The notes under the pieces are model-generated. The model searched no databases, was not told the DNA's origin, and saw only the letters and a program-made list of their open reading frames with translations. The translations under genes and the position numbers were made by a program. A DNA stretch of 64,000 nt from Saprospiraceae bacterium. Lineage in GTDB: Bacteria > Bacteroidota > Bacteroidia > Chitinophagales > Saprospiraceae. Of the stretch, positions 39,101 through 46,628 are shown one piece after another; within the stretch, counting starts at the first letter, position 1; the number at the start of each line of letters is the position of its first letter. Location: positions 1-64,000 of the forward strand of contig JALHOZ010000007.1 in assembly GCA_022842725.1 (NCBI GenBank). The letters run 5' to 3'.

Positions 39101-40457
39101 TTCCCTCTACATCGTGGATGATTACCTGATATCCATCAGGTTCGGGAATATAGACTGTCCCCAGGACTTCATATAAAGTTGTTCCCGGTTTACATTGTAC
39201 AGCATCAATGGTCGCATAAGGTTCTCCGTTACACCCGTCCATATTGACTACAGCTGTGGCAGTACCTGTACCTCCGTTGTCACAAGTGACCGTCACAATA
39301 TAGTTCGTTGTTTGATTAGGTGGATCAAGCAAAATTTGTCTTGTAGTCGGTCCGTGACTCCATGAGTAGCCGGAACCTTCAGATGCTGTAAGGGTAAAAG
39401 GACCTTCAGGACATTCGACGAGGTAAGGAGATACCGAGGGGGAACAATCACAATTTTGGAAAGTGATGTCTACAATATCAGATTTTTGATAATTATTTTC
39501 GGAATTTCCACAAAAAATATATCCACTAATTTTGTAGTGAAATGTTCCTAAGGGTAAACTATTAATTGCATTAATACCAAGATTGAGAGTATTAGCGCCA
39601 GAATATGTTACGCCTTGAGGATTATTATCTGTTACATTTTGCCAATTTTGTGTACCGTAAGGAGCGACTTGCCATGATATGCCATACATATTTCCTGATG
39701 GCAGCACACTTGCTGAAATGGTCCGGCTTGAATTGGTACAAATATTAATTGAAGTTTCTGCAATATCTACATATTTGGCTTCATTTACTTCAAAAGTGTC
39801 TTTATAAGTACATGCACCAGCAGTAATAGTAACATGATATATACCTGTTGATGAAACTGTGATTGATGGTGTTGTTTCTGAGGTGTTCCACAAGTAACTG
39901 TAATTGGCAGTATCATTTGGATGAGCGGTTAAATTTGCCGAAACAGGACACAAAATATTTTCTCCAAAAATGTAAGAATTTACATTACACGGTGCCACCG
40001 ACGCCATCACCACCCAATCACTGTGAAAAATACTTCCGTTTTGGGAATAACATATTTTCCGGATTCTTACTTTATGCGATTTGTAGTTTCGGGTATAGGT
40101 TTTTGGGATGACATACTTACTTTTTTTGGTGGTAATTTTGTTTTCGACTATTTCTTTACCATCTTCTTCATAAAAGACTTCTATTTCATATTCTGCCTGA
40201 TTGCCGGATTTGCTCCATACCAAAACACTTTCGTCTTTATCGTTTTGCAAGGATACATCTGCCGGTGGTGTACATTTCGGCCAGGCATCATGTTCAGGGT
40301 TTCCTCCTGCTTTCTTTTTATCTCCGGGTTTTTCGCCTTCCAACAATGGAAGCAAGGAGGACAGGTCATTGCCCGAACCTGCGATTTGACCAAAAGATGT
40401 ATTACAGTAAATGAACAGGAGAGAGAGTGTAGTAAGGATGATTAAGGTATTCTTCAT
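33120..40457 (-). CDS. giant secreted multi-domain protein, probable delivery or adhesion scaffold
   Basis: The protein has 2445 residues with a signal peptide (1-23). The N-terminal part has a fibronectin-III-like domain (about 60-150) and several Ig/PKD-like domains (SYLWNTSETTPSITVSSTG near 190, YSWSHGPTTRQILLDPP near 370). Near 720-790 there is a run of short D-G-x-x-x-x-G-x-N/D repeats (DGFDKVTGFNDRGYK, later GCDVNGMDENG), like a calcium-binding linker. From about 1090 to 1960 a long beta-rich region has repeated amphipathic strands. The C-terminal 480 residues are mixed, and no T9SS tail is evident. It precedes the fibronectin-III protein by 31 bp and is the largest gene of the operon. 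No catalytic motif is seen. Confidence 0.6.
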   Translation of the reverse strand: MKNTLIILTTLSLLFIYCNTSFGQIAGSGNDLSSLLPLLEGEKPGDKKKAGGNPEHDAWPKCTPPADVSLQNDKDESVLVWSKSGNQAEYEIEVFYEEDGKEIVENKITTKKSKYVIPKTYTRNYKSHKVRIRKICYSQNGSIFHSDWVVMASVAPCNVNSYIFGENILCPVSANLTAHPNDTANYSYLWNTSETTPSITVSSTGIYHVTITAGACTYKDTFEVNEAKYVDIAETSINICTNSSRTISASVLPSGNMYGISWQVAPYGTQNWQNVTDNNPQGVTYSGANTLNLGINAINSLPLGTFHYKISGYIFCGNSENNYQKSDIVDITFQNCDCSPSVSPYLVECPEGPFTLTASEGSGYSWSHGPTTRQILLDPPNQTTNYIVTVTCDNGGTGTATAVVNMDGCNGEPYATIDAVQCKPGTTLYEVLGTVYIPEPDGYQVIIHDVEGNVVTTVQTNTTTTEYSFTLEDLTPDNQYHYVQFSEGGFENYEKFYFAPAQCLNIPCNIYDVTATPTSCIQPDNEYDLSVTFSVLNPPARESATITVEGHNVSTTIMMTSGQTTYTVTFEGLSADGIEHRVLVTSPSCNGASTIYQAPDACSELPTARCNDPYTLPNITNLTPLQTCIPGRILTVAGIPFKVTQVSIANGSFTGEGQITIPFAEKPLKVTFSNIQVNTDYEVFSGEVKGVRFPAAPNYSIPAGTINFGGDICVVDPPEEGKDEDGFDKVTGFNDRGYKRDGLFYPDSTRHDPRGYDITGMHRNGTPYDEFGCDVNGMDENGQVCVRDSVVKAFIDTNTPLISGKVDTGITNVIDDLTLKLSKLNCDSIKTKITASLPAGSDNKKYIAGVNDEYINPGMSALFTEEPKPLTNNSGRDSVMVTLEQDHINLYKCDLFSKKYNDIIDKLDTADVEKIKTFVKQKLKTLSRENVDLFSQNEDKFAEWIMAMILEYLESGPSYGSNYQKHTEYDYAYLKPEMYSGDQSKGYNPLSSMAGDENFFSDNTTLTDEDKIWMFEQGFREIDGVSRGLYLEELYNQMIIATGGASGDEITMPIALTKSKDANNYNIYLDNITISPAGGKLDAYFVYQDQNSDKKFVMEAQSLNWGLGGMIGETKLNLKTNVEIRLSNAAMLRLLPVPNQGSGGCFVTWDCSGFQRMGVDAEIELCRDMVIPLDPVTLQELPNERYSIRINMEIASWSDFYFEINGSESIRPFTTPGNKEMKWLVHHIAVDMSDAKSPTNIQMFEGYHHPLYTQGNFAKEWRGFYMGELSVTMPNSFSSGGQQVQISVEDIVIDDMGVSGSIAGNGVLTLDDGNLSGWPFSIDEIKITILHNKFLAGGMRGKIKIPVFEDPMTYAASVAANKYIFTITLGDTLHKMNALLADVTLFPATSITVTYENDQFVAIANLSGKMDIKGGNVVSVNFPEIQFNNFRVSNKEPHFDTGTWQTKINIKANLYGFEVALRNIKPFTPSSGELGISFVLDLTLPAKLSASGGFEIIGKLDADNKGRQKWVYKDFNMNSFGIDVKFSAGHIIGYLETFKGHATYGRGFRGRVSMEFTALGKVDCMALFGRSPQDVRYFFIDASVDLAVGIPAPPLSIDGFVGGVAYHMDVDPATSHNGNNNKGLPVDYGESISGATYTPNSSKGLYLKAGVKLSLSSSKITFNGIVAFEIMFNSDESDQGGGVAWIAFDGKGQFMAENVISGDLEQSEGSKPTGIDGSLIAHIRITYDFNNKVLSGRIVAFLKVGNIMQGAGDNGKMVDADIHISKEKWYIYIGTPTKRCGITTNILGLKIEFRSYLDIGSVIPDLPDLPANVRAIAPQVKKLSPSAFRGGGFLFGASLEIGAKIDVGIASGELKAACGFDVILKNYGENAVCAGESETLGINGWYAMGQMYAYMEGNVKVMGVNVISAGMAAVLQAQLPNPFFAQATVGVRVKTWLGSFNKSFKVELGEFCAIQTDPNDQSPTIQALGMRVFSNITPTNDSEDMETETKPLITCNVPFNEIIETGDSKFEVKMKEVKIQSLKNNYSYSFTSIWNGSKDEMELEMAQIFAAHDSVKIIAIAEVFKNNVKIASDTIISIFTLGEPLDGIPHGNIEYSYPINGMHNFHKDEYNRYQGFIQLKSGMPELFYNIPEGKDQVMKLTVHGSKPTYFDYKYDGLNGTITFPMDPAMLVNEKVYSLEIVRVPSGSYNKTTPSKGVDINTQANQISMGGVMGYPSSSSNQAGSDSNQDKVETSLYQMFFRVSKFNKFQDKFVNKISQNDVISLLENFDTYESENLISMVLSNNDWLAKQVYRATNVSRTDEIELNTDGEMHRVNNQHFIPIGMEYNEEFINSLVDKIGIINFTPESKTINHPQFKAGNIQYNGEEGKGKISFKFVDVFKNIHNAFKNRINNILVQMEYEPNDFLHIPYPLSDYYYNNFEQPQKILIVMYRLPTNLTTSQFLIQY

Positions 40458-40494
40458 TGTATCACAATTGAATGGTTAAAGAATGAATTTGGTA

Positions 40495-41406
40495 TTAAAT
40501 TTTTATGAGCATTTTAGATGAGACTTTATCACTTTGTTTGATCTGTACGATATAGGATCCCGGAGCCAATCTGTCGGTTTCAAGTTGGGCGCGGTGCAGA
40601 TCACTGACAGGTATTACATTTTTTATAAATATTTTTCTTCCTTTGATGTCACTTAAAGAAATTTCTGTTTCCACGTCCTTTTTGGCAGAAAATTCCAGGG
40701 TTACATAATCTTTGGTAGGATTGGGGAAAAGACGGGTGATTTCGATACCCGCTTTAGAGAGGATACAATCATCCCATGCCTGCAGCACGGCATCTCCTGT
40801 AAAACTGATGGAAAAACCGTTGGTACTTTCAAAATTGTTGACAAACAAAACATATTCATCGTCTTCATTCATGTCTATGGATTTGAGAAAATTGTCTGAT
40901 GATTCAGTACATCCTGCATGATCATATTCATCATTGGCATCATCCGCCAATCCTGCAATACCACTACATTTTATGTAAGTGGCTGGCGAATCATCTATGT
41001 TTTGACCGGTAGTAAGTGATCTGATTTCAGTCATTGATATGCAAGTGCTGTTCGTTTTTTTGAATATGACAAAGTCAATATCATCTTCCAAAACATTTGG
41101 GGTAATAATAAAAGAAAGACTACCCCTTTTAGCTACTTTCCACTTCAACCATATACTATTGGTCTCTTTAAAAAACTCGGCTTTTGCTCTGATCTGTGGC
41201 ATATCATCACTGATTTGACCGACTCCTCCCATATCGTCAAAATGGTAGGTTTTCATATCGCAAACCGGAAAAGAGGATGGACAATCCTGATAATAGTTTG
41301 TTTGGGCATTCAGACCTATGCCAATACACAGAAATAAAACAAGAAATGTTTGACTAAAGAGGTGTGTTTTTACCGATGGTTTAGTGATTTTGACTTTCAT
41401 TTTCAT
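40495..41406 (-). CDS. secreted protein with T9SS C-terminal sorting domain
   Basis: The protein has 303 residues with a signal segment near residues 14-34. The N-terminal domain (about 36-215) is beta-rich, with four or more Cys and blocks such as WLKWKVAKRGSLSFIITP. The C-terminal 75 residues are a type-A T9SS sorting domain: LFPNPTKDYVTLEF, then LSDIKGRKIF, then LAPGSYIVQIKQ and KMLIKI at the end. This sends the protein through type IX secretion and anchors it on the cell surface. It starts the operon, 37 bp before the giant gene. It may anchor the larger proteins. Confidence 0.8.
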   Translation of the reverse strand: MKMKVKITKPSVKTHLFSQTFLVLFLCIGIGLNAQTNYYQDCPSSFPVCDMKTYHFDDMGGVGQISDDMPQIRAKAEFFKETNSIWLKWKVAKRGSLSFIITPNVLEDDIDFVIFKKTNSTCISMTEIRSLTTGQNIDDSPATYIKCSGIAGLADDANDEYDHAGCTESSDNFLKSIDMNEDDEYVLFVNNFESTNGFSISFTGDAVLQAWDDCILSKAGIEITRLFPNPTKDYVTLEFSAKKDVETEISLSDIKGRKIFIKNVIPVSDLHRAQLETDRLAPGSYIVQIKQSDKVSSKMLIKI

Positions 41407-42005
41407 CTTTTTTAAATTTGGTTATGGTTACAAAGTAAAATTGTATAAATAGCTTACCTGGTATGCAATAAAAACTACATACATTTGGTGTATACATAAT
41501 GCCAACAGACTTGTGTGATTTCAGGTATATGCAATAGAAAATAACCCTGTATATAAATATATACGGAATTGTATAAGAATAACATACAAGTATGAAACCC
41601 TTGCCTTACGTGCAAATTACCCTACGTTACTTTCAAAAAATTATTTTAACGCTGATGACCCAAACCATAAATGGAGAATGTGTAATGATGTTGACAGTCT
41701 GGTATCATAAAACCCTGAAATATCTTTTTAAAGTCTGAAAGAATCCATAATTTAAAACATACTTCACTTATCATCTACATAATTCATTGTAGTACATGAA
41801 GATGATTAAAATGAAATAGCTGAAAGTATGGAAGAATACTATTTAAAATTGCGGCGATCCTTATATGTAATGGTCCTTATTATTTTATTTGATGCTGAGC
41901 TTGTTTTTTCAATCGCTGTAAAATTTTGTATTCACACAGTGAACTTCTTCCCTAATGGATTAAAAACAATAACCGTGCCAATTGTTAATAATCTGTAAAA
42001 ATTGA
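41407..42005. other. 599-bp gap, no gene seen
   Basis: No credible open frame. The promoter of the toxin-operon transcript should be here on the minus strand, but no convincing TAnnTTTG was found. Confidence 0.35.
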
Positions 42006-42890
42006 CTATTTTTGAAGACAACTTAATATTTGATCATCACTAAGACCATTGTAAACTGAAAGCGATTTTTTTAACAAAGTTATGAAATTTATGTCTTTAC
42101 TAAGGTTACCTTTGTTACTATGGTCTTTATAAATTGTTCTCAACCTTTTAGAAAATCTTGTTTTGCATTTAGATTTATTGATAATAGGTTTGTCAATATT
42201 AATTTCTTTCAAATTATTGAAGTGTCTAACTAACTGTTCGGCAAATAAATTTAAGTCTTCTTCTTTTTTAAAACAATAAGACCATTTTTTACCTGTATCC
42301 ACAGTATTCAAACTTTTAATGATTTCATCCATTTCTTTTTTATGACTATCATTTAACTCGCGATCTGGATTTTGCGATTGAATTTTCTTATCTTCATAAT
42401 CTGAATTCATAATTTGTACATCGATTTCGTCTTTAAATTTAGAAAACTTTAATTTGATTTCTTCTAACAACCCTAATGTAAATTTTTTAGTAGTTTCATC
42501 AAATTCTTCATCTTCTCTAATATCAAAATCATATCCTGTCCAGCCTATGGACCAATAATCGTCATTCATAGGAGGGAAGTATTCCACAACCTTTAGACGA
42601 ACCAAATTTGACCAAAAAAAAATTTTTGATTCATCATCATCGTATTCGCTCGTAATTTGAAATTTATAACCCAAATCATTGTTTATGTAATTATCAAGTA
42701 TTTTAATAGCATATAACTTCTCAAATTTTGATGGAAATTGTTCGTAATATATTGACTTAAAATATTCAAATTCTTTTGAAACATCAGGGTACTCATATTC
42801 TTTATCTGAATTTACAGTCACCAGAATTCCAGAAAATATTTTCAGTGTTTTTTTAATCATTTGTATTTTCTCTTTAATCAATTCATCCAT
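42006..42890 (-). CDS. hypothetical acidic protein
   Basis: The protein has 294 residues, rich in Asp, Glu and Lys, with no signal peptide or transmembrane segment. I do not recognise the family. The N-terminal half contains the block FWSNLVRLKVVEYFPPMNDD near 90 and the C-terminal half has a KWSYCFKKEEDLN segment. It is isolated between the toxin operon and the tRNA region on the same strand as the operon. Confidence 0.45.
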   Translation of the reverse strand: MDELIKEKIQMIKKTLKIFSGILVTVNSDKEYEYPDVSKEFEYFKSIYYEQFPSKFEKLYAIKILDNYINNDLGYKFQITSEYDDDESKIFFWSNLVRLKVVEYFPPMNDDYWSIGWTGYDFDIREDEEFDETTKKFTLGLLEEIKLKFSKFKDEIDVQIMNSDYEDKKIQSQNPDRELNDSHKKEMDEIIKSLNTVDTGKKWSYCFKKEEDLNLFAEQLVRHFNNLKEINIDKPIINKSKCKTRFSKRLRTIYKDHSNKGNLSKDINFITLLKKSLSVYNGLSDDQILSCLQK

Positions 42891-43380
42891 TTTATTTGAG
42901 TTTGGTCCTCATTAATCAACATTAGTCACTTTAAAAATAGTTCCCCACACATTAAGATTTTTAAAAAAACCTAACTCAAACTAACTACATAGAAAAAATA
43001 TGGGTGCAGGACAACAGATATTACCTTAGTTAGCGCCCCCCTGGTGGCCTTTTCCAAACACCCCCCCCCATTAATATCTACTAAAAAATCTGCCCTGCCT
43101 TGGTTTTAAAAACTAAGAATGTTATACCCTAAATATTCAAAAACATTTTACACATATGTGAATACCCATTTGGCTTAGTTATAAAATTTCATAAAGAACC
43201 ATTTGGATATTGATTATAGTAATTTAACTTTGAAACACTAAAAAGTCTGAAAAATCCCGGTTAGGGTTGTTACACTTTTTTGGAGAATAGCTTCAATTTC
43301 ATATGAAAGACCTACAAAAAAGTATAGCAAGCCACCAAAAACCGCACCTCTGACCGCACCTCTGACATCATTAAAATAAT
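42891..43380. other. 490-bp gap, no gene seen
   Basis: No gene is supported. Two features stand out: a run of nine C at 43061-43069 and a 12-bp direct repeat CCGCACCTCTGA at 43342-43353 and 43354-43365. Neither fits a known element. Confidence 0.4.
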
Positions 43381-43412
43381 AAAGCCTTGATAATCATATG
43401 ATTACCAAGGCT
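43381..43412 (-). terminator. palindromic terminator after tRNA-Asp
   Basis: The minus strand has AAGCCTTG, a long palindromic core and CAAGGCTT, a 32-nt near-perfect hairpin. TTATTATTTT follows. It ends the transcript of the tRNA-Asp group, which lies 4 bp upstream. Confidence 0.75.
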
Positions 43413-43416
43413 TCTT

Positions 43417-43491
43417 GCGGACTGGACGGGACTCGAACCCGCGACCCCATGCGTGACAGGCATGTATTCTAACCAGCTGAACTACCAATCC
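43417..43491 (-). tRNA. tRNA-Asp (GTC)
   Basis: The 75-nt gene folds as a normal tRNA. The acceptor stem is GGATTGG with CCAGTCC, the D arm is GTTCAGCTGGTTAGAAT, and the anticodon arm is CATGC-CTGTCAC-GCATG with anticodon GTC. The T arm GCGGG-TTCGAGT-CCCGT pairs except at its outermost position. It is the last of three tandem related copies on this strand, just before the terminator. Confidence 0.95.
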
Positions 43492-43661
43492 GTGTTCCTT
43501 TTGTTTTTTCATTCTTTGTTTGGCGGACTGGCTGGAATCGAACCCGTCTCTTCGTTTACGACGAGATGACAGGCATGTATTCTAACCAGCTGAACTACCA
43601 ATCCGTGTTCCTTTTGTTTTTTCATTCTTTGTTTGGCGGACTGGCTGGAATCGAACCCGTC
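43492..43661. repeat. 113-bp tandem unit around the tRNA-Asp-like copies
   Basis: The 57-bp segment at 43492-43548 is identical to that at 43605-43661. Both begin GTGTTCCTTTTG and end AACCCGTC. The repeat period of 113 bp also joins the tRNA-like copies, so the group arose by tandem duplication. Confidence 0.85.
43524..43604 (-). ncRNA. tRNA-Asp-like copy with a hairpin in place of the 3' anticodon stem (copy 1)
   Basis: This 81-nt copy keeps the acceptor GGATTGG, the D arm and the 5' half of the anticodon arm (CATGC-CTGTCAT) of tRNA-Asp. The 3' half is replaced by a hairpin at 43547-43566: TCTCGTCG, loop TAAA, CGAAGAGA, eight pairs with one mismatch. The T stem is broken (ACGGG against CCAGC). 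The acceptor 3' strand CCAGTCC is kept. It cannot form a normal anticodon arm, so it is not a decoding tRNA. Confidence 0.65.
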
Positions 43662-43717
43662 CCGTTGTTCACAACGGGATGACAGGCAAGTATTCTAACC
43701 AACTGAATTACCAATCC
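43637..43717 (-). ncRNA. tRNA-Asp-like copy with a hairpin in place of the 3' anticodon stem (copy 2)
   Basis: This 81-nt copy has the same layout as the previous one, with slightly different D arm (GTTGGTTAGAAT) and anticodon 5' strand (CTTGC). The hairpin at 43660-43679 is TCCCGTTG, loop TGAA, CAACGGGA, eight perfect pairs. Compared with copy 1, two pairs change on both strands (T-A to C-G and C-G to T-A), and a G-A mismatch becomes G-C. This suggests that the hairpin is selected. It is the 5'-most copy of the group in transcription order. Confidence 0.65.
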
Positions 43718-43883
43718 AAAATTGCTTTTCTTCAAAAGCGACGCAAAGATAGCTACTGTTTTTAAACCACAAAAAAAAATAGGATAAAAATTAATAATTT
43801 TTTTGAACAAGGCCGGCTTTCCGCTTTTTCTTGCTAATTTCGTGCCTCCAAATAATGGCCAACCATTTAATAAACTTAAGATT

Positions 43884-44855
43884 ATGGTATTCTTAGATTT
43901 TGAAAAACCCATAGAAACTCTTTACGAACAATTAGAAAAATTAAAAGAGGTAAGTCAGGAAGGGGTTATTGACGTCAGCGATAATATCAAAGAGCTTGAA
44001 AAAAAGATTCAACAGACTAAAAAAGAAATCTATTCCAACCTCACCGGATGGCAAAGAGTACAACTTTCCAGACATCCTGAAAGACCTTATACCCTTTTCT
44101 ATATAGATCAGATGTGTAAAAAATTTATAGAATTACACGGTGACAGATATTTTAAAGATGATACAGCCATCGTCGGCGGTCTGGCAAAACTGGACAATCA
44201 ATCTGTAATGATCATTGGCCATCAGAAAGGTATCAATACCAAAATGAGACAATACCGCAATTTTGGTATGGCAAATCCCGACGGTTACCGCAAAGCTTTG
44301 CGCCTTATGAAAATGGCGGAAAGATTTAAAATTCCGGTCATCTGCCTTATAGATACTCCCGGCGCTTTCCCGGGCCTTGAAGCTGAAGAAAGAGGTCAGG
44401 CAGAAGCCATCGCCCGCAATCTCTTCGAAATGGCACAGCTTAAAGTTCCCGTCCTTTGTTATATCATCGGTGAAGGTGCTTCCGGAGGAGCCCTCGGCAT
44501 CGGCCTGGGAGACAAAGTTTTTATGCTGGAAAATACCTGGTATACCGTCATCTCTCCGGAATCCTGCTCTTCCATCCTATGGCGCTCATGGGACTTTAAA
44601 GAACAGGCAGCGGAGGTGCTCAAACTGACTCCCGACCATATGTTAGAATTCGGCCTGATAGACGATATCGTCAAAGAACCCCTTGGCGGAGCTCATACCG
44701 ATCCGGAAAAAATGGCCAAATCCCTGAAATCTCACATTAAAAAAGAACTGGCCGCTTTGCTTCCTTTAACTGCTGATGAATTGGTGGACAAAAGGATAGA
44801 CAAATACAGTAAAATGGGTAATTTTGCTATCGACGAATCAGCCATTAAAAGCTGA
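43884..44855 (+). CDS. accA: acetyl-CoA carboxylase carboxyltransferase subunit alpha
   Basis: The protein has 323 residues from Met at 43884, where family alignment begins ([10 protein letters not shown]). Motifs are complete: [20 protein letters not shown] near 110, [17 protein letters not shown], then [15 protein letters not shown] near 220 that binds the carboxybiotin/CoA, and [13 protein letters not shown] near 285. With AccD it moves CO2 from biotin to acetyl-CoA in fatty-acid synthesis. It heads a three-gene run with the next two genes 2 and 3 bp apart. Confidence 0.96.
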   Translation: MVFLDFEKPIETLYEQLEKLKEVSQEGVIDVSDNIKELEKKIQQTKKEIYSNLTGWQRVQLSRHPERPYTLFYIDQMCKKFIELHGDRYFKDDTAIVGGLAKLDNQSVMIIGHQKGINTKMRQYRNFGMANPDGYRKALRLMKMAERFKIPVICLIDTPGAFPGLEAEERGQAEAIARNLFEMAQLKVPVLCYIIGEGASGGALGIGLGDKVFMLENTWYTVISPESCSSILWRSWDFKEQAAEVLKLTPDHMLEFGLIDDIVKEPLGGAHTDPEKMAKSLKSHIKKELAALLPLTADELVDKRIDKYSKMGNFAIDESAIKS

Positions 44856-44857
44856 TC

Positions 44858-45385
44858 ATGTATGCAGCATTCAAAAGATGGTTGTTTCTGAAAGCTTTGG
44901 CCGAACTTAAAAAAAAGAAATCTTCAGGGCGCAAAAATCAGAACAATCCGATGTCGAATATTTATATTTTGTATGAATATTCTGCAGGGGAAGACGAAAC
45001 TGCCATCCAAAAGATGATCTCTTTATTACAAAAGCAAGGCAAAAAGGTATCAACCCTTTCTTTTATTTCAACCCTTGATAAAAATGCAGAACAACAAGAT
45101 AATAAATACATTCTCAAAGACATCGGCGTAAACCAAATCCCGAATAATCCTGCCGTTCAGGAATTTATTTCCTCACCGTCAGATGTATTAATCGTGGTGT
45201 GCCATCACTTTTTTGATCATTTGCGTTACATCACTTTCGCTCATGATGCACTGCTTAAAATTGGTATTCATTTTCCGAAAGGAGAATCATATTTTGATCT
45301 TTTGATTGATATTTCCCCGGAATTATCCTATCAAAAAATGATCGATTCTGTTTTTTTATCTCTGCAAACCCTTAGTAAAACGTAA
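44858..45385 (+). CDS. DUF6913-family protein
   Basis: The protein has 175 residues. After a basic N-terminus (about 1-30, FLKALAELKKKKSSG), the domain has a layout I recall from DUF6913, with KQGKKVSTLSFIS near 68 and KGESYFDLLIDIS near 145. DUF6913 proteins are small Bacteroidota proteins of unknown function. The gene starts 2 bp after accA and ends 3 bp before dapA, and this order is likely functional, but the role is unknown. Confidence 0.6.
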   Translation: MYAAFKRWLFLKALAELKKKKSSGRKNQNNPMSNIYILYEYSAGEDETAIQKMISLLQKQGKKVSTLSFISTLDKNAEQQDNKYILKDIGVNQIPNNPAVQEFISSPSDVLIVVCHHFFDHLRYITFAHDALLKIGIHFPKGESYFDLLIDISPELSYQKMIDSVFLSLQTLSKT

Positions 45386-45388
45386 AAA

Positions 45389-46291
45389 ATGAAAGATCAA
45401 AGATTTATCGGAACAGGTGTGGCTATCATTACTCCATTCAAAAACAATGAAGTGGATTACGAAGGTCTCCGACGGATTCTCGAACATGTTATAAATGGTG
45501 GCGTTCAATATATTGTAGCACTCGGCTCTACCGGCGAAACCGCAACCCTGAGTGATGAAGACGCCCGCAAAATCCTTGATTTTTGTATCCAACACATCAA
45601 TGGAAGGGTTCCTCTTGTCGCAGGAAATTTTGGGCTGAATGATACTGCCGCTCTGGTTAAAAAAATCAAAACGTACAATTTTGACGGTATTTCAGCCATC
45701 CTTTCTTCTTCACCTGCTTATATCAAACCCTCTCAGGAAGGTATTTTCCTGCATTACCAGGCCGTGGCTGATGCTTCTCCGGTTCCGGTCATTTTATACA
45801 ATGTTCCCGGACGAACCCGCTCAAATATGGAATGGACGACAACGGTTCGTTTGGCTGAATACAGCAAAAATATCATAGGTATCAAGGAAGCTTCCGGCGA
45901 CCTGATTCAAACTACACGAATTATCAAAAACAAACCTGCTGATTTTCTTGTCATCTCCGGCGATGATGAAGTTGTGCTTCCCATGATTTGTGTGGGTGGC
46001 GACGGAGTGATTTCCGTGATCGCAAATGCCCTTCCCAAAGCATTTTCAGACATGACAAAGTTTGCATTACATCAACAATATGTTGAAGCTAACCAACTCA
46101 ATATGGCCCTTTATGACCTGCATCAGTGGTTATATATCGAAGGCAATCCTGTAGGTATCAAGTCTGCCATGGAAATTTTGGGTTTTTGTTCCAATGAAGT
46201 CAGATTGCCTCTTGCAAAACTTTCAACAAACAATTATTCAAAATTAAAAGAATGCCTTACAAAAGTTGAAACGGCTCTGAGCAGTCTTTAA
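45389..46291 (+). CDS. dapA: 4-hydroxy-tetrahydrodipicolinate synthase
   Basis: The protein has 300 residues, normal for DapA. The pyruvate-binding Lys is in NIIGIKEASGD near 162, with the Tyr in VILYNVPGRTRSN near 134 and the Thr-Gly in LGSTGETATL near 45. The enzyme condenses pyruvate and aspartate semialdehyde, the first step to lysine and diaminopimelate for the cell wall. It is the third gene of the accA run and is followed by a terminator. Confidence 0.96.
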   Translation: MKDQRFIGTGVAIITPFKNNEVDYEGLRRILEHVINGGVQYIVALGSTGETATLSDEDARKILDFCIQHINGRVPLVAGNFGLNDTAALVKKIKTYNFDGISAILSSSPAYIKPSQEGIFLHYQAVADASPVPVILYNVPGRTRSNMEWTTTVRLAEYSKNIIGIKEASGDLIQTTRIIKNKPADFLVISGDDEVVLPMICVGGDGVISVIANALPKAFSDMTKFALHQQYVEANQLNMALYDLHQWLYIEGNPVGIKSAMEILGFCSNEVRLPLAKLSTNNYSKLKECLTKVETALSSL

Positions 46292-46307
46292 ACGTTGTAA
46301 TTTTTTT

Positions 46308-46329
46308 CCTTTTTCCCGGAAAAGGTTTT
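46308..46329 (+). terminator. rho-independent terminator after dapA
   Basis: CCTTTTTCCCGGAAAAGG forms a hairpin (46308-46325) followed by TTTT and more T-rich sequence. It lies 16 bp after the dapA stop codon. Confidence 0.7.
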
Positions 46330-46628
46330 GAGTTTTGTTTTGTGAGAAACAGGCCAACATAGTTAGCTCGTCTTAAGACCAAAAAGTCTTCCCTGCATTG
46401 AGGAAGAAAAAATGAGCACCAAAGTAAATATGAAATCAGATGTATTCGCAATAAATTTTTAATTCGGATTCCGGATTTAAACCCTTTTTTCCATCAATTA
46501 GCATAAGGATTTGTCAAAATAAATGACAATAATATTGTAATTTTGACCTTTAAGTAAATTTCGGGTTTTAAGAACAGGCTTGCAAACCTGAAATGTTACC
46601 TTGTAATGTCACTTTTAATTCGTTTATT

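Noticed and set aside
35104-40445. Many plus-strand frames opposite the giant gene
   Set aside because: The minus-strand gene is continuous over 7 kb with a signal peptide; the opposite frames are short shadows.
33120-41406. Idea that the giant operon is an extracellular contractile injection system
   Set aside because: No sheath, tube, baseplate or AAA+ ATPase gene is present; the proteins look like Ig/fibronectin surface proteins.
43061-43069. Run of nine C as a phase-variation site
   Set aside because: No gene lies downstream whose start could depend on it.
43381-43491. tRNA-Asp 3' end as an integration site for the island
   Set aside because: No second copy of the tRNA 3' end was found in the window, and no integrase is present.
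43622-43912. 96-residue minus-strand reading frame over the tRNA-like copy and accA start
   Set aside because: It is a translation of the tRNA-like sequence and of the accA 5' region, with no start signal and no protein family.
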